From Pseudomonas marginalis (GTDB lineage Bacteria > Pseudomonadota > Gammaproteobacteria > Pseudomonadales > Pseudomonadaceae), in assembly GCF_900105325.1 (NCBI RefSeq), contig NZ_FNSU01000003.1, forward strand, positions 3,981,501 to 4,045,500: a stretch of 64,000 nucleotides of DNA. The letters run 5' to 3'. The notes beneath the pieces were generated by a model. That model searched no databases and was not told the origin of the DNA. It saw nothing but the letters and a program-made list of their open reading frames with translations. Shown in pieces: positions 1 through 8,823 of the stretch (its first letter is position 1; each line of letters starts with the position of its first letter). A program made the translations under genes and the position numbers.

Positions 1-2
1 AG

Positions 3-557
3 CCACACCAACTGGTGGTGTCGATCGCCGCCGGTATCACCTGCGCCAGCATGAACAACTGGCTCGGCGCGCAACCGATCGTGCGTTGCATGCCCAACAC
101 CCCGGCGCTGCTGCGCCAGGGTGTGAGCGGTTTGTACGCCACCCACGAGGTGACCGCCGAGCAACGTGACCAGGCCCAGGAACTGCTGTCCGCCGTGGGC
201 ATCGCCCTGTGGCTGGAACAGGAGCAGCAACTGGACGCGGTCACCGCCGTGTCGGGCAGCGGCCCGGCTTACTTCTTCCTGCTGATCGAGGCCATGACCG
301 CCGCCGGCGTGAAACTGGGCCTGCCACAGCAAGTCGCCGAGCAACTGGCCGAGCAAACCGCCCTGGGCGCCGCGAAAATGGCTGTCTCCAGTGAAGTGGA
401 CGCTGCCGAGTTGCGCCGTCGCGTCACCTCCCCCGGCGGCACCACGCAGGCTGCCATCGAATCGTTCCAGGCCGGGGGCTTTGAAGCCCTGGTGGAAAAA
501 GCACTGGGTGCCGCAGCACATCGTTCGGCTGAAATGGCCGAGCAGCTGGGCAAATAG
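3..557 (+). CDS. proC: Pyrroline-5-carboxylate reductase, C-terminal part (5' end outside window)
   Basis: ProC catalyses the NAD(P)H-dependent last step of proline synthesis in the cytosol. Only about 184 C-terminal residues are present: the reading frame is open from the first bases, so the start lies upstream. Visible ProC hallmarks are VRCMPNTPALLRQGVSGLY, the AVSGSGPAYFF segment and the C-terminal dimerisation region with RRRVTSPGGTTQAAIE. It is followed 22 bases later by the yggT gene on the same strand, the usual pseudomonad arrangement (proC-yggT-metX). Seen: motifs and open frame. Known: function of the family. Confidence 0.95.
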   Translation, partial: PHQLVVSIAAGITCASMNNWLGAQPIVRCMPNTPALLRQGVSGLYATHEVTAEQRDQAQELLSAVGIALWLEQEQQLDAVTAVSGSGPAYFFLLIEAMTAAGVKLGLPQQVAEQLAEQTALGAAKMAVSSEVDAAELRRRVTSPGGTTQAAIESFQAGGFEALVEKALGAAAHRSAEMAEQLGK

Positions 558-579
558 TCGTCCCCCTACAAAGGAATAA

Positions 580-1170
580 ATGATGCTTGGACTCAATGAC
601 GCCGTCATCTTCATCATCCAGACCTTGGGCAGCCTGTACCTGCTGATCGTGCTGATGCGTTTTATCCTGCAACTGGTGCGGGCGAACTTCTACAACCCGC
701 TGTGCCAATTCGTAGTGAAGGCCACCCAACCGCTGCTCAAGCCCCTGCGTCGAGTGGTCCCGAGCATGTTCGGCCTGGACATGTCGTCGCTGGTGCTGGC
801 GCTGCTGCTGCAGATCCTGCTGTTCGTGCTGGTCTTGATGCTCAAGGGCTACCTGCCTTACACCGTGCTGCTGTTGCCATGGGCACTGATCGGGATCTTC
901 TCGTTGTTTTTGAAGATCATCTTCTGGTCGATGATCATCAGCGTGATCCTGTCCTGGGTCGCGCCGGGTAGCCGCAGCCCAGGTGCCGAGCTGGTGTCTC
1001 AGATCACCGAGCCGGTGCTCGCGCCGTTCCGCCGCTGGGTGCCCAACCTGGGCGGCCTGGATATTTCGCCGATCTTCGCGTTTATCGCGATCCAACTGAT
1101 ACAAGGCTGGGGCATCCCGTACCTGGCTGACTTCGCGAACATGCCCAAGGAACTGTTCGGACTGATCTGA
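580..1170 (+). CDS. YggT family integral membrane protein
   Basis: A 196-residue, very hydrophobic protein with two similar halves, each opening with a membrane segment followed by an amphipathic stretch (ANFYNPLCQFVVKATQPLLKPLRR and a matching region after residue 125 ending in APFRRWVPNLGG). This two-repeat layout is that of the YggT family (PF02325), inner-membrane proteins linked to osmotic or ion balance but without a settled biochemical role. The ATG at 580 is preceded by AAAGGAA. It probably shares a transcript with proC upstream. Confidence 0.9.
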   Translation: MMLGLNDAVIFIIQTLGSLYLLIVLMRFILQLVRANFYNPLCQFVVKATQPLLKPLRRVVPSMFGLDMSSLVLALLLQILLFVLVLMLKGYLPYTVLLLPWALIGIFSLFLKIIFWSMIISVILSWVAPGSRSPGAELVSQITEPVLAPFRRWVPNLGGLDISPIFAFIAIQLIQGWGIPYLADFANMPKELFGLI

Positions 1171-1183
1171 CAGGCGGAGCAAA

Positions 1184-1226
1184 TGCAGGAGGGGCGGGGC
1201 GACGATTCGACTTGCTCCCTCCCACA
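1184..1226. repeat. REP-like palindrome, 43-bp variant
   Basis: Imperfect inverted repeat with GGAGGGG and CTCCCTCC arms around a central GCGACGATTCGACTTG. A second copy of the same length and the same centre lies at 51955-51997. It sits between yggT and metX, where it may act as a transcript-end hairpin. It belongs to the GTGGGAGGGGGC class of P. fluorescens REP sequences but has a longer, non-palindromic loop. Confidence 0.7.
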
Positions 1227-1296
1227 TTTGGCCTTTGCTTGCCGCTGGGTGCATCGGTCTTTAGACTTACGCCTCATTTAAACGAGAGCAGGGTCG

Positions 1297-2436
1297 ATGC
1301 CAACTGCCTTCCCCCCCGATTCTGTTGGACTGGTCGTGCCCCAAGTGGCGCACTTCAGCGAACCACTGGCCCTGGCCTGTGGTCGTTCGCTGCCTGCCTA
1401 TGACCTGATTTATGAAACCTACGGCCAACTGAACGCCACGGCGAGCAATGCCGTGCTGATCTGCCACGCCCTCTCCGGTCATCATCACGCCGCTGGTTTC
1501 CACAGCGTTGACGAGCGCAAGCCTGGCTGGTGGGACAGTTGCATCGGCCCCGGCAAGCCCATCGACACCAACAAGTTCTTTGTCGTCAGCCTGAACAACC
1601 TCGGCGGCTGCAATGGCTCCACCGGCCCCAGCAGCCTCAACCCGGAAACCGGCAGGCCGTTCGGCGCCGACTTCCCCGTACTCACCGTGGAAGACTGGGT
1701 GCACAGCCAGGCGCGCCTCGCCGACCTGCTGGGTATCCGGCAATGGGCCGCGGTGATCGGCGGCAGCCTGGGCGGCATGCAGGCCCTGCAATGGACCATC
1801 ACGTATCCGGATCGCGTGCGCCATTGCCTGGCCATCGCCTCGGCGCCCAAATTGTCGGCGCAGAACATCGCCTTCAACGAAGTGGCGCGCCAGGCCATCC
1901 TCACCGATCCCGAGTTCCACGGCGGTTCGTTCCAGGAAGCCGGTGTGATCCCCAAGCGCGGCTTGATGCTGGCGCGAATGGTCGGGCACATCACCTACCT
2001 GTCCGATGACTCCATGGGCGAGAAATTCGGCCGTGGCCTCAAGAGCGAGAAGCTCAACTACGACTTTCACAGCGTCGAGTTCCAGGTGGAAAGCTACCTG
2101 CGTTATCAGGGCGAGGAGTTCTCCGGGCGTTTCGACGCCAACACCTACCTGCTGATGACCAAGGCCCTGGACTACTTCGACCCGGCAGCCAACCACGACG
2201 ACGACCTGGCGAAAACCTTCGAGGGCGCCACCGCCAAGTTCTGCGTCATGTCGTTCACCACCGACTGGCGCTTCTCGCCGGCTCGCTCCCGAGAGCTGGT
2301 GGATGCGCTGATGGCGGCCAAGAAAGACGTCTGCTACCTGGAGATCGATGCACCGCAAGGCCATGACGCCTTCCTGATTCCGATCCCGCGCTACCTCCAG
2401 GCTTTCAGCAACTACATGAACCGCATTACTTTGTGA
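1297..2436 (+). CDS. metX: Homoserine O-acyltransferase (MetX; probably succinyl-specific in Pseudomonas)
   Basis: A 379-residue alpha/beta-hydrolase-fold enzyme that activates homoserine at the first committed step of methionine synthesis. The nucleophile elbow GGSLGGMQ places the catalytic serine at residue 157. The conserved NNLGGCNGSTGPSS stretch and the C-terminal GHDAFL histidine of the triad are present. Pseudomonad MetX enzymes are known to use succinyl-CoA (often called metXS), so the acyl donor is inferred rather than read from sequence. It is followed after 7 bases by metW, the classic metXW operon. Confidence 0.95.
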   Translation: MPTAFPPDSVGLVVPQVAHFSEPLALACGRSLPAYDLIYETYGQLNATASNAVLICHALSGHHHAAGFHSVDERKPGWWDSCIGPGKPIDTNKFFVVSLNNLGGCNGSTGPSSLNPETGRPFGADFPVLTVEDWVHSQARLADLLGIRQWAAVIGGSLGGMQALQWTITYPDRVRHCLAIASAPKLSAQNIAFNEVARQAILTDPEFHGGSFQEAGVIPKRGLMLARMVGHITYLSDDSMGEKFGRGLKSEKLNYDFHSVEFQVESYLRYQGEEFSGRFDANTYLLMTKALDYFDPAANHDDDLAKTFEGATAKFCVMSFTTDWRFSPARSRELVDALMAAKKDVCYLEIDAPQGHDAFLIPIPRYLQAFSNYMNRITL

Positions 2437-2443
2437 GAACGCC

Positions 2444-3064
2444 ATGAGAGCCGACCTGGACATCATCCAAGACTGGATCCCCGCCGGCAGCCGCGTGCTC
2501 GACCTGGGCTGCGGCGATGGCGAACTGCTGAGCTGGCTGCGCGACAACAAGCAAGTCACCGGCTACGGCCTGGAAAACGACCCGGACAACATCGCCCAGT
2601 GCGTGGCCAAGGGCATCAACGTGATCGAGCAGGACCTGGACAAGGGCCTGGGCAACTTCGCCAGCAACAGCTTCGATATCGTGGTGATGACCCAGGCCCT
2701 GCAAGCGGTGCACTACCCGGACCGCATCCTCGACGAAATGCTGCGCGTGGGTCGCCAGTGCATCATCACCTTCCCCAACTTCGGGCACTGGCGCTGCCGC
2801 TGGTACCTGGCGACCAAGGGCCGCATGCCAGTCTCGGATTTCCTGCCGTACACCTGGTACAACACGCCGAACATCCACTTCTGCACCTTCGAAGACTTCG
2901 AAGCCCTGTGTGGCGAGCGTGAAGCCAAGGTGATCAACCGCCTGGCCGTCGATCAACAGCATCGTCACGGCTGGGCAAGCAAGCTATGGCCCAATCTGTT
3001 GGGCGAAATTGGTATCTATCGGGTCAGCAGCCCTGGCCTGACGGATCACAAGATTGCCGTCTAA
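2444..3064 (+). CDS. metW: Methionine biosynthesis protein MetW
   Basis: A 206-residue SAM-binding methyltransferase-fold protein. Motif I is RVLDLGCGDGELLSWL near residue 20. The partner gene metX ends 7 bases upstream, and in proteobacteria MetW is required together with MetX for homoserine acylation. The family-typical stretches QALQAVHYPDRIL and ITFPNFGHW are present. Length is normal. Confidence 0.95.
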   Translation: MRADLDIIQDWIPAGSRVLDLGCGDGELLSWLRDNKQVTGYGLENDPDNIAQCVAKGINVIEQDLDKGLGNFASNSFDIVVMTQALQAVHYPDRILDEMLRVGRQCIITFPNFGHWRCRWYLATKGRMPVSDFLPYTWYNTPNIHFCTFEDFEALCGEREAKVINRLAVDQQHRHGWASKLWPNLLGEIGIYRVSSPGLTDHKIAV

Positions 3065-3085
3065 TCATTTTCAAGAGGGACGATC

Positions 3086-3520
3086 ATGAGTCGCTTGGCT
3101 ATTTTTCTACTGACTGCATGCCTGGGCGCCAGCGCCATGGCGGCGGACACTATCGACGCTAATCGCAAGAAAGACTTCGGTGATATCACCGTTCATTACA
3201 ACACCTTCACCTCCAGCTTCCTGCAGCCGGAAACCGCCCAGAAAGTCGGCGTGGTGCGCAGCAAGGAGAAGGGCTTGATCAATGTGACCGTGATCAAGGG
3301 CGTAACCCCGGTGGCAGCGCAAGTGACAGGCACCATCAAGGACCTGGGCGGCAAGAGCGAGATCCTGACGTTCAAGCAAATCGACGAGAAAGGCGGGATC
3401 AATTACCTCGCGCCGTACTCCGTGACGCAGCGGGAATACAAGACGTTTACCATCAATGTGGAAACCGGCGGCAAAGCCCATAGCTTCCAATTCAACCAGG
3501 AACTGTTTCCGGCGGAATGA
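3086..3520 (+). CDS. DUF4426 domain periplasmic protein
   Basis: A 144-residue protein with an N-terminal signal peptide (hydrophobic core LAIFLLTACLGASAMA, likely cleavage after AMA) and a short beta-rich mature part including DITVHYNTFTSSFLQPE. This matches the DUF4426 family, which sits between metW and rdgB in many gammaproteobacteria; its function is unknown. The 3' end overlaps the rdgB start by 4 bases (ATGA), so translation of the two is probably coupled. Confidence 0.85.
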   Translation: MSRLAIFLLTACLGASAMAADTIDANRKKDFGDITVHYNTFTSSFLQPETAQKVGVVRSKEKGLINVTVIKGVTPVAAQVTGTIKDLGGKSEILTFKQIDEKGGINYLAPYSVTQREYKTFTINVETGGKAHSFQFNQELFPAE

Positions 3521-4113
3521 TGAACCTTACTCAACTCGTATTGGCCAGCCATAACGCCGGCAAGCTCAAAGAACTCCAGGCCATGCTCGGCGAATCCGTG
3601 CAGCTGCGCTCCATCGGCGAGTTCAGCCAGGTGGAGCCGGAAGAGACCGGCCTGTCGTTCGTCGAGAACGCCATCCTCAAGGCGCGCAATGCCGCACGCA
3701 TCTCGGGCCTTCCGGCGCTGGCGGACGACTCTGGCCTGGCGGTGGACTTCCTCGGCGGCGCGCCGGGTATCTACTCGGCGCGTTATGCCGATGGCAAGGG
3801 CGATGCGGCCAACAACGCCAAGCTGCTGGACGCGCTCAAGGACGTGCCGGACGCGATGCGCGACGCGCAGTTCGTCTGTGTGCTGGCTTTGGTGCGGCAT
3901 GCCGATGACCCGCTGCCGATCCTCTGCGAAGGCCTGTGGCACGGGCGCATCCTGCACGCGGCCAGCGGTGAGCACGGTTTTGGCTATGACCCGCTGTTCT
4001 GGGTGCCGGAGCGCAATGTCTCCAGTGCCGAATTGAGCCCGGCCGACAAGAACCAGATCAGCCACCGTGCCCGCGCAATGGATTTGCTGCGCCAGCGCCT
4101 GGGCTTGAAATGA
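3517..4113 (+). CDS. rdgB: XTP/dITP diphosphatase (Ham1/RdgB family)
   Basis: A 198-residue nucleotide-pool sanitising pyrophosphatase that removes dITP, ITP and XTP before incorporation. The N-terminal substrate loop ASHNAGKLKELQ and the metal-binding LADDSGLAVDFLGGAPGIYSAR are clear, as is the C-terminal GEHGFGYDPLF. The start overlaps the preceding gene (ATGA) and the stop overlaps hemW (ATGA), indicating a tightly coupled operon. Confidence 0.96.
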   Translation: MMNLTQLVLASHNAGKLKELQAMLGESVQLRSIGEFSQVEPEETGLSFVENAILKARNAARISGLPALADDSGLAVDFLGGAPGIYSARYADGKGDAANNAKLLDALKDVPDAMRDAQFVCVLALVRHADDPLPILCEGLWHGRILHAASGEHGFGYDPLFWVPERNVSSAELSPADKNQISHRARAMDLLRQRLGLK

Positions 4114-5312
4114 CCCGGAACACCTCCGCGCAGCCGCTGATCCACGGTGGCGCGCAAACACCTCGGGCGGCGCTGCCGGTGCTGCCGCCCCTGGCGCTGT
4201 ACATCCACATCCCGTGGTGCGTGCGCAAATGCCCTTACTGCGACTTCAACTCCCACACCGCCAGCAAGGTGCTGCCGGAAGAAGAGTATGTGGACGCCTT
4301 GCTGGCCGACCTCGATCAGGACCTGCACGCGGTGTATGGGCGCGAACTGAGTTCGATCTTCTTCGGCGGCGGCACGCCAAGCCTGTTCAGCGCTGCGGCG
4401 CTGGGCCGATTGCTCAAAGGCGTGGAAGCACGCATCCCGTTTGCCGGCGACATCGAGATCACCCTGGAAGCCAACCCCGGCACGTTCGAGCAAGAGAAGT
4501 TCGTCGCCTACCGCGCGCTGGGGATCAACCGGCTGTCCATCGGCATCCAGAGCTTCCAGCAGGAAAAGCTTGAGGCCCTGGGCCGCATCCACAACGGCGA
4601 CGAAGCCGTACGCGCCGCCGGGATGGCGCGCCAGGCCGGGTTCGACAACTTCAACCTGGACCTGATGCACGGCTTGCCAGACCAGTCCCTGGACGATGCG
4701 TTGAGCGACCTGCGCCAGGCCATCGCGCTCAAACCCACACACCTGTCCTGGTACCAGTTGACCCTGGAACCCAACACCGTGTTCTGGAACCAGCCGCCCG
4801 CGCTGCCGGAAGACGACACCCTGTGGGACATCCAGGAAGCCGGCCAGGCGCTGCTGGCCGAACACGGTTACGCACAATACGAAGTGTCGGCCTACGCCCA
4901 GCCCGGGCGCCCGGCGCGACATAACCTCAACTACTGGAGCTTCGGCGACTTTATCGGCATCGGCGCCGGCGCCCACGGCAAGCTCAGCCATCCGGACGGG
5001 CGCATTGTGCGCACCTGGAAGACCCGCGCGCCGAAGGACTACCTCAACCCGGCCAAAAGCTTCCAGGCCGGGGCGAAGGAGCTGACCAACGAAGAGTTGC
5101 CGTTCGAGTTCCTGATGAACGCCCTGCGCCTCACCGAGGGCGTCGACGCCACGCTCTACGCCGAACGCACCGGCCTCGACCTGGCGAGCCTCGACGAGGC
5201 GCGGCGCGAGGCAGAACAAAGTGGCTTAATGCAGGTCGAACCGTCACGCCTGGCGGCCACCGATCGCGGGCAACTCTTTCTCAATGACCTGTTGCAGAAG
5301 TTTTTGAGCTGA
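4110..5312 (+). CDS. hemW: Radical SAM heme chaperone HemW
   Basis: A 400-residue radical-SAM protein. The cluster motif is IPWCVRKCPYCDFNSH (C-x3-C-x2-C), with FFGGGTPSLF and LEANPGTFE following. The sequence resembles HemN but has the HemW signature, and HemW delivers heme to respiratory enzymes rather than decarboxylating coproporphyrinogen. The first 25-30 residues before LALYIHIPW are extra and poorly conserved. It overlaps rdgB by 4 bases. Confidence 0.92.
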   Translation: MTRNTSAQPLIHGGAQTPRAALPVLPPLALYIHIPWCVRKCPYCDFNSHTASKVLPEEEYVDALLADLDQDLHAVYGRELSSIFFGGGTPSLFSAAALGRLLKGVEARIPFAGDIEITLEANPGTFEQEKFVAYRALGINRLSIGIQSFQQEKLEALGRIHNGDEAVRAAGMARQAGFDNFNLDLMHGLPDQSLDDALSDLRQAIALKPTHLSWYQLTLEPNTVFWNQPPALPEDDTLWDIQEAGQALLAEHGYAQYEVSAYAQPGRPARHNLNYWSFGDFIGIGAGAHGKLSHPDGRIVRTWKTRAPKDYLNPAKSFQAGAKELTNEELPFEFLMNALRLTEGVDATLYAERTGLDLASLDEARREAEQSGLMQVEPSRLAATDRGQLFLNDLLQKFLS

Positions 5313-5330
5313 TCGCTCTAAGGAAATCGA

Positions 5331-5654
5331 ATGGATCTGGTACTCGACCTGCTCGCCACGGTATCCCGCTGGAGCCGCAGCAACCTGTCGGAAATCTCCC
5401 TGGCCCTTGTGGGCTGTTTGCTGGTGCTGTTTGGCGCCGACATCAAGGGCTGGGTCGAAGCACGCCTGGGCAGCGTTGCCGGCGCGTTGCGCGTACCGTT
5501 GATGGCCCTGCTGTGCATGATCGGCAGCGGTGCGGCGCTGATCTATGCGACGCCGTGGATTGTGCGGGGATTGAGCCAGTTCAATAACTACAGCCTGGCG
5601 CCGGTGCTGGTGGTGGTGCTGGTGTTGATTGGCGTCGTCGCCGATCGCCGCTGA
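5331..5654 (+). CDS. DUF3392 family small membrane protein
   Basis: A 107-residue protein with three likely membrane segments (around residues 20-38, 56-85 and 90-105). It fits the DUF3392 family, which lies downstream of hemW in pseudomonads; no function is known. AAGGAA precedes the ATG. A hairpin with a run of T follows, consistent with an operon end. Confidence 0.75.
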   Translation: MDLVLDLLATVSRWSRSNLSEISLALVGCLLVLFGADIKGWVEARLGSVAGALRVPLMALLCMIGSGAALIYATPWIVRGLSQFNNYSLAPVLVVVLVLIGVVADRR

Positions 5655-5677
5655 CCTCAAATCCAACACAAAACAAC

Positions 5678-5710
5678 TGTGGGAGGGGGCAAGCCCGCTC
5701 CCACATTTTT
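5678..5710. terminator. REP palindrome acting as likely terminator between convergent genes
   Basis: TGTGGGAG / CTCCCACA arms around GGGGCAAGCCCG, followed directly by a run of T on the plus strand. It is a REP of the GTGGGAGGGGGC class placed between the convergent DUF3392 and trmB genes. Its shape and the T tract fit a rho-independent terminator for the rightward operon; this role is inferred. Confidence 0.6.
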
Positions 5711-5735
5711 TACTGCATTCCAAGCCAGGGACTTG

Positions 5736-6464
5736 TCAGTCGACTTTCTCGAACTTCAAATCCCAAACCCCATGCCCCAGCCGCTCACCACGCCGCTCGA
5801 ACTTGGTGATCGGGCGTTCGGCCGGGCGTGGTACGCATTTGCCGTCTTGCGCCAGGTTGCGGTAGCCAGGGGCAACGTCCATCACTTCCAGCATGTATTC
5901 GGCATAGGGTTCCCAGTCGGTAGCCATATGCAGGACACCGCCGACTTTCAGCTTGCTGCGCACCAGCTCCGCGAAGGAGGCCTGGACGATGCGGCGCTTG
6001 TGGTGACGGCTCTTGTGCCATGGGTCGGGGAAGAACAGCATCAGGCGGTCGAGGCTGTTGTCGGCGATGCAGCGGTTGAGCACTTCGATCGCGTCGCAGT
6101 CATAGACCCGCAGGTTGGTCAGGCCTTGAGTCAGCACGCCATTAAGCAGCGCACCGACACCTGGGCGGTGGACTTCCACGCCGATGAAATCCTGTTCCGG
6201 CGAGGCCGCGGCCATTTCCAGCAGGGAGTGGCCCATGCCGAAACCGATTTCCAGGGAACGCGGGGCCGAACGGCCGAACACCTGGTCATAGTCCACCGGC
6301 GCATCGGCCAGGGGCAGGACGAACAGCGGCGTACCTTGCTCCAGGCCCTTTTGCTGGCCCTCGGTCATGCGGCCGGCGCGCATCACAAAACTCTTGATGC
6401 GGCGGTGCTTGGACTCGTCGCCTTCTTCCACGGTGTTCGGCGTTTCGTTTGATTCAGTCATCAA
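5736..6464 (-). CDS. trmB: tRNA (guanine-N7)-methyltransferase
   Basis: A 242-residue SAM-dependent enzyme that makes m7G46 in tRNA. Motif I is SLEIGFGMGHSLLEMA near residue 70, and LFFPDPWHKSRHHKRR carries the conserved catalytic Asp and the TrmB-specific PDPW signature. The N-terminal 40 residues are polar and variable, normal for the family. The thiG gene lies 6 bases upstream on the same strand, so the two are probably cotranscribed. Confidence 0.95.
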   Translation of the reverse strand: MMTESNETPNTVEEGDESKHRRIKSFVMRAGRMTEGQQKGLEQGTPLFVLPLADAPVDYDQVFGRSAPRSLEIGFGMGHSLLEMAAASPEQDFIGVEVHRPGVGALLNGVLTQGLTNLRVYDCDAIEVLNRCIADNSLDRLMLFFPDPWHKSRHHKRRIVQASFAELVRSKLKVGGVLHMATDWEPYAEYMLEVMDVAPGYRNLAQDGKCVPRPAERPITKFERRGERLGHGVWDLKFEKVD

Positions 6465-6470
6465 TGGCTC

Positions 6471-7265
6471 TTACTTGATCAGACCATCCAGCGGCGAAGA
6501 GGCGCTGGCGTAGAGTTTTTTTGGCATGCGCCCGGCAAGGTAGGCCAGGCGGCCGGCGACGATGGCGTGTTTCATGGCTTCGGCCATCAGCACCGGGTGC
6601 TGGGCGTGAGCGATGGCCGAGTTCATCAGCACCGCGTCACAGCCCAGTTCCATGGCGATGGTGGCGTCGGAGGCGGTACCGACACCGGCGTCCACCAAGA
6701 CCGGGATCTTGGCTTCTTCGAGGATTATCTGCAGGTTGTACGGATTGCAGATACCCAGCCCGGAACCGATCAGGCCGGCCAGCGGCATCACGGCGATACA
6801 GCCGATTTCGGCCAGTTGGCGGGCGATGATCGGGTCATCGCTGGTGTAGACCATCACGTCAAAACCTTCCTTGACCAGGGTTTCTGCGGCCTTGAGGGTT
6901 TCGATCACGTTGGGGAACAGGGTTTTCTGGTCAGCCAGCACTTCCAGCTTGACCAGGTTGTGGCCGTCGAGCAGTTCACGGGCCAGGCGGCAGGTACGCA
7001 CGGCTTCGATAGCGTCGTAGCAACCGGCGGTGTTCGGCAGGAAGGTGTAGCGATCCGGCGACAGCACGTCGAGCAGGTTCGGCTCGCCCTCGATCTGGCC
7101 GAGGTTGGTGCGGCGCACGGCGAAGGTCACGATCTCGGCGCCCGAGGCTTCGATGGCCTGGCGGGTTTCTTCCATGTCGCGGTACTTGCCGGTGCCGACC
7201 AGCAGACGGGACTGGTAGGTACGACCGGCCAGGACGAAGGGCTTGTCGTTGCGAACGATGCTCAT
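6471..7265 (-). CDS. thiG: Thiazole synthase
   Basis: A 264-residue TIM-barrel enzyme that forms the thiazole phosphate ring of thiamine from deoxyxylulose phosphate, dehydroglycine and sulfur carried on ThiS. Diagnostic stretches are LLVGTGKYRD, TVNAAGCYDA-like PNTAGCYDAIEA, KLEVLADQKTLFPN and VLVDAGVGTASDA. It follows thiS on the same strand 60 bases downstream, so carrier and synthase are made together. Confidence 0.96.
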   Translation of the reverse strand: MSIVRNDKPFVLAGRTYQSRLLVGTGKYRDMEETRQAIEASGAEIVTFAVRRTNLGQIEGEPNLLDVLSPDRYTFLPNTAGCYDAIEAVRTCRLARELLDGHNLVKLEVLADQKTLFPNVIETLKAAETLVKEGFDVMVYTSDDPIIARQLAEIGCIAVMPLAGLIGSGLGICNPYNLQIILEEAKIPVLVDAGVGTASDATIAMELGCDAVLMNSAIAHAQHPVLMAEAMKHAIVAGRLAYLAGRMPKKLYASASSPLDGLIK

Positions 7266-7325
7266 GGGAAATCCTCGAAATGGGGTGAGGTTCTGCAGAA
7301 TCCGGGGCTACATAAACGCGCGGGA

Positions 7326-7526
7326 CTAGCCGCCGCCGATGGCGTGGACCACCTCGACCTGGTCACCCTCGGTGAGCGTGGTCTCGGCGTGCTGGCTACG
7401 CGGGACGATATCCAGGTTGAGTTCCACTGCGACGCGACGCCCGGTCAGGTCCAGGCGGGTCAGCAGGGCCGCAACGGTTTCACCGTCGGGCAGTTCAAGG
7501 GATTCGCCGTTCAACTGAATGCGCAT
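7326..7526 (-). CDS. thiS: Sulfur carrier protein ThiS
   Basis: A 66-residue ubiquitin-like carrier. I chose the internal ATG (MRIQLNGESLELPDG) because the upstream extension has no family similarity and this start gives the normal length. The protein ends in the GG tail that is adenylated and then thiocarboxylated to hand sulfur to ThiG, encoded just downstream. VVHAIGGG ends the protein exactly at the stop. Confidence 0.93.
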   Translation of the reverse strand: MRIQLNGESLELPDGETVAALLTRLDLTGRRVAVELNLDIVPRSQHAETTLTEGDQVEVVHAIGGG

Positions 7527-7605
7527 GCCAGGGGCCGCCATCGTTTTTAGGGGCCAGCATTCTAGCGCGATTGGGACCTGAAGGTCAGCTTCAAGCGTCA
7601 AGCGG

Positions 7606-7980
7606 TCACAGTGGCAAGCGCCATGCTGCCAGCCCCAACAGGAACCAGCCAGACAGGAAGGCCAGGCCCCCGAACGGCGTGATGATGCCGAGCTTGCTGA
7701 TGCCGGTCATGGTCAGCACATACAAGCTGCCGGAGAACAACAGGATCCCGACTACGAACGAGATGCCAGCCCACGTTACCAGCCGGCCCGGCAGGTGCGC
7801 GGCCAGCAACGCCACGCCGAACAGCGCCAGGGTGTGCACCAACTGATAAGTCACGCCGGTGTGAAAGATCGCCAGGTACTCGGCGCTGAGGCGGCTTTTC
7901 AGGCCATGGGCGGCGAACGCACCGAGGGCGACACCGGTGAAGCCGAAAAAGGCAGCCAGCATCAGAAAGCTACGCAGCAT
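7606..7980 (-). CDS. DUF423 family membrane protein
   Basis: A 124-residue protein with four hydrophobic segments. The N-terminal GALGAFAAHGLK-like segment (here GVALGAFAAHGLKSRL), FHTGVTYQLVHTLAL and FSGSLYVL are typical of DUF423 (YgdD-like) inner-membrane proteins of unknown function. It is transcribed away from mtgA, so a promoter region for both lies in 7981-8054. Confidence 0.88.
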   Translation of the reverse strand: MLRSFLMLAAFFGFTGVALGAFAAHGLKSRLSAEYLAIFHTGVTYQLVHTLALFGVALLAAHLPGRLVTWAGISFVVGILLFSGSLYVLTMTGISKLGIITPFGGLAFLSGWFLLGLAAWRLPL

Positions 7981-8054
7981 GAGGAACTCCAGTCAGACTC
8001 ATTGGACAGGGTCTGTATAATGGCCCGCTCAACGGGTTCGGCCAAGCCATCTCT

Positions 8055-8777
8055 ATGCTGCGTGTCCTCTTCAAACGCCTTCTCAACGTCGTGAAATGGT
8101 TTGCCATCGGCAGTGTTCTGCTGGTGCTGCTGTTCCGTGTCGTACCGCCGCCCTTCACCGCGCTGATGGTGGAGCGAAAGGTCGAATCCTGGTTCGACGG
8201 CGAACCCATTGACCTGCAACGCACCTGGGTGCCGTGGGACGAGCTCTCCGACGACCTGAAAGTGGCGGTGATGGCCGGTGAAGACCAACGCTTCCCGCAG
8301 CATTGGGGCTTTGATTTCGGCGCGATCCAGGCAGCGCTCCTGCACAACGAGCGCGGCGGTTCGATCCGGGGCGCGAGCACTCTGAGCCAGCAGGTGTCGA
8401 AAAACCTGTTCCTGTGGGCGGGTCGCAGTTATTTGCGCAAAGGCCTGGAAGCCTGGTTTACCGGGCTGATCGAGGTGTTGTGGCCCAAGCAGCGGATTCT
8501 TGAGGTGTACCTCAACAGCGTGGAATGGGATGAAGGCGTGTTTGGCGCGCAAGCGGCGGCGCGACATCACTTTGGCGTAAGTGCCAAGGGGTTATCACGG
8601 CAGCAGGCCAGCTACCTGGCGGCGGTGTTGCCTAATCCACGGGTGTGGAGTGCCAGCCATCCGACCGCGTATGTGGCGCGACGGGCAGCCTGGATTCGCC
8701 AGCAGATGAGCCAGCTGGGCGGAGAGGGTTACTTGGTGGAACTGAACAATTCCCGCAAAGCGCCTTGGTCCGACTGA
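8055..8777 (+). CDS. mtgA: Monofunctional biosynthetic peptidoglycan transglycosylase
   Basis: A 240-residue class GT51 glycosyltransferase that polymerises lipid II in the periplasm. It has a single N-terminal membrane anchor (about residues 13-35) and the GT51 motifs: MAGEDQRFPQHWGFD with the catalytic Glu, RGASTLSQQVSKNLFLW, and ILEVYLNSVEWDEGVFG. There is no transpeptidase domain, which separates it from class A PBPs. Confidence 0.95.
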   Translation: MLRVLFKRLLNVVKWFAIGSVLLVLLFRVVPPPFTALMVERKVESWFDGEPIDLQRTWVPWDELSDDLKVAVMAGEDQRFPQHWGFDFGAIQAALLHNERGGSIRGASTLSQQVSKNLFLWAGRSYLRKGLEAWFTGLIEVLWPKQRILEVYLNSVEWDEGVFGAQAAARHHFGVSAKGLSRQQASYLAAVLPNPRVWSASHPTAYVARRAAWIRQQMSQLGGEGYLVELNNSRKAPWSD

Positions 8778-8793
8778 TACAACACAAAACAAA

Positions 8794-8820
8794 TGTGGGA
8801 GGGGCTTACCCCCTCCCACA
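8794..8820. terminator. REP hairpin between convergent mtgA and rpoH
   Basis: A perfect hairpin: TGTGGGAGGGG and CCCCTCCCACA arms around CTTACC. It is a GTGGGAGGGGGC-class REP sequence placed 3 bases from the rpoH stop and 16 from the mtgA stop. A role in ending both transcripts is inferred from position and shape. Confidence 0.6.
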
Positions 8821-8823
8821 TGT

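Noticed and set aside
3984..5219. 411-residue antisense frame over hemW
   Set aside because: It is a shadow of the GC-rich hemW frame; the sense protein has full radical-SAM motifs and the antisense one has no recognisable features.
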